Below are positions 5,957 through 6,481 of a stretch of 6,481 bases of DNA, piece by piece. Position 1 is the first letter of the stretch; each line of letters opens with the position of its first letter. The stretch lies in the NCBI GenBank assembly GCA_003222935.1, contig QHXL01000424.1, positions 3,110-9,590 on the forward strand, written 5' to 3'. The notes under the pieces were generated by a model that did not search any database, had not been told where the DNA came from, and saw nothing but the letters and a program-made list of their open reading frames with translations. This DNA is from Acidobacteriota bacterium. GTDB taxonomy: Bacteria; Acidobacteriota; Blastocatellia; Pyrinomonadales; Pyrinomonadaceae. The translations under genes and the position numbers were made by a program.

Positions 5957-6481
5957 TTTGATTTCCGTTGCGTCAGTAGTTTGGTGTAAAGCTCTTCAGC
6001 CCTGTGTAATTGAGCCGCAGTCGAAAATTTCTCTTCGACCAGGGCACGACCTTGCACACCGAACTGAGCTGCCTTGTCAGAATCTTTCAGTAATTCCACC
6101 ACTCTCGCGGCGAGTTCATTTGCATCGCCTGATTTAACCAGATATCCAGTTTGACCTTCGAGAACTGCTTCACGGGCGCCACCGACATCAGTGGCGACCA
6201 CCGGTCGACTCGCTGCCATGTATTCAATGATCGAGTTGGAAAAGCCTTCAGCCTTTGAATTCAAAACACAAACGGACGACACATTCAACAAGTCGGCCAC
6301 TCGCTCACAACGTCCTAGAAAATGTGTCTTCCCCGCGATTCCCAATTCCTCCGCCAGCTGCTTTAGGGACTCGGTCAGCTCCCCTTCACCCGCAAGTAAA
6401 AACTCTACCTCAGGCACTTCGGCAGAAATACTCTGTGCGGCCTTCAGGAACATTGGATAGTCCTTAACATCGTGTCGCATG
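5953..6481 (-). CDS. Glycosyltransferase family 4, C-terminal half (5' end outside window), glycosyltransferase A
   Basis: About 175 C-terminal residues of a GT4 enzyme are visible. The sequence at the edge, MRHDVKDYPMFLKAA, matches the internal region (typically N-[LM]-RHxVKD-[HY]-P) at the start of the nucleotide-sugar-binding domain. The first Met is therefore internal and the gene continues upstream of the window. FLLAGEGE (27-34 from that Met), FLGRCERVADLL (54-65) and the canonical E-x7-E in AEGFSNSIIEYMAASRPVV (77-95) are followed by ATDVGGAREAV. The two glutamates (78 and 86) would contact the donor sugar nucleotide. The product ends shortly after a C-terminal helix. Its TGA overlaps the TTG start of glycosyltransferase B, which points to coupled synthesis and consecutive steps in glycan assembly. 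It is a different protein from glycosyltransferase B, not an obvious tandem duplicate. Confidence 0.92.
   Translation of the reverse strand, partial: MRHDVKDYPMFLKAAQSISAEVPEVEFLLAGEGELTESLKQLAEELGIAGKTHFLGRCERVADLLNVSSVCVLNSKAEGFSNSIIEYMAASRPVVATDVGGAREAVLEGQTGYLVKSGDANELAARVVELLKDSDKAAQFGVQGRALVEEKFSTAAQLHRAEELYTKLLTQRKSN

Noticed and set aside
5953..6480. Edge frame as a complete short 175-residue protein
   Set aside because: The ATG at the window edge is within a conserved internal GT4 region, so this is the C-terminal half of a larger enzyme.
1..6481. tRNA or rRNA genes, CRISPR arrays, insertion sequences, terminators or promoters
   Set aside because: Nearly all bases are coding and the gaps are 19 nt or less; no regularly spaced repeats, transposase motifs or stem-loop plus U-tract structures were seen.

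Overview
The window is one gene-dense stretch in which every supportable gene lies on the minus strand, so transcription runs from high to low coordinates. The order is: glycosyltransferase A (5' end outside the window), glycosyltransferase B, a heparinase II/III-type polysaccharide lyase gene split between two frames, an asparagine-synthase-like amidotransferase, and a class I SAM-dependent methyltransferase (3' end outside the window). Spacing is operon-like: a 4-nt TTGA overlap, a 19-nt gap, a TAATG stop/start overlap, and another 19-nt gap. No promoter, terminator, RNA gene, CRISPR array or mobile element is visible, and no gene-free stretch exceeds about 20 nt.

The gene set looks like the middle of an extracellular polysaccharide cluster (exopolysaccharide, capsule or O-antigen). 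Two GT4 glycosyltransferases would extend a lipid-linked oligosaccharide. The AsnB-like enzyme could amidate a sugar or uronic acid, the methyltransferase could decorate the product, and the lyase would trim a uronate-containing polymer. AsnB-like amidotransferases beside heparinase-like proteins are also known from exosortase-associated EPS loci, but no exosortase, Wzx/Wzy or Wza-type gene is in view.

Base composition is close to 50% GC by eye. GTG and TTG starts are used and most Shine-Dalgarno sequences are weak. Together with the style of the lyase and methyltransferase (GPxWYHPLGGH, LLVDPGTYTYTGS), this reminds me of Acidobacteriota, perhaps Blastocatellia. That is recollection, not a search, and confidence is low to moderate.

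The most notable feature is the lyase gene. Its alpha-helical N-terminal half (4794 to 3484) stops at a TGA. The beta-sheet C-terminal half continues at once in the +1 frame, and a short segment that relatives normally carry at this boundary appears to be missing. This suggests an out-of-frame deletion or an assembly error. The stop lies in the heptamer CTTTGAC, the same core as the RF2 (prfB) +1 frameshift site, but without its Shine-Dalgarno-like stimulator.
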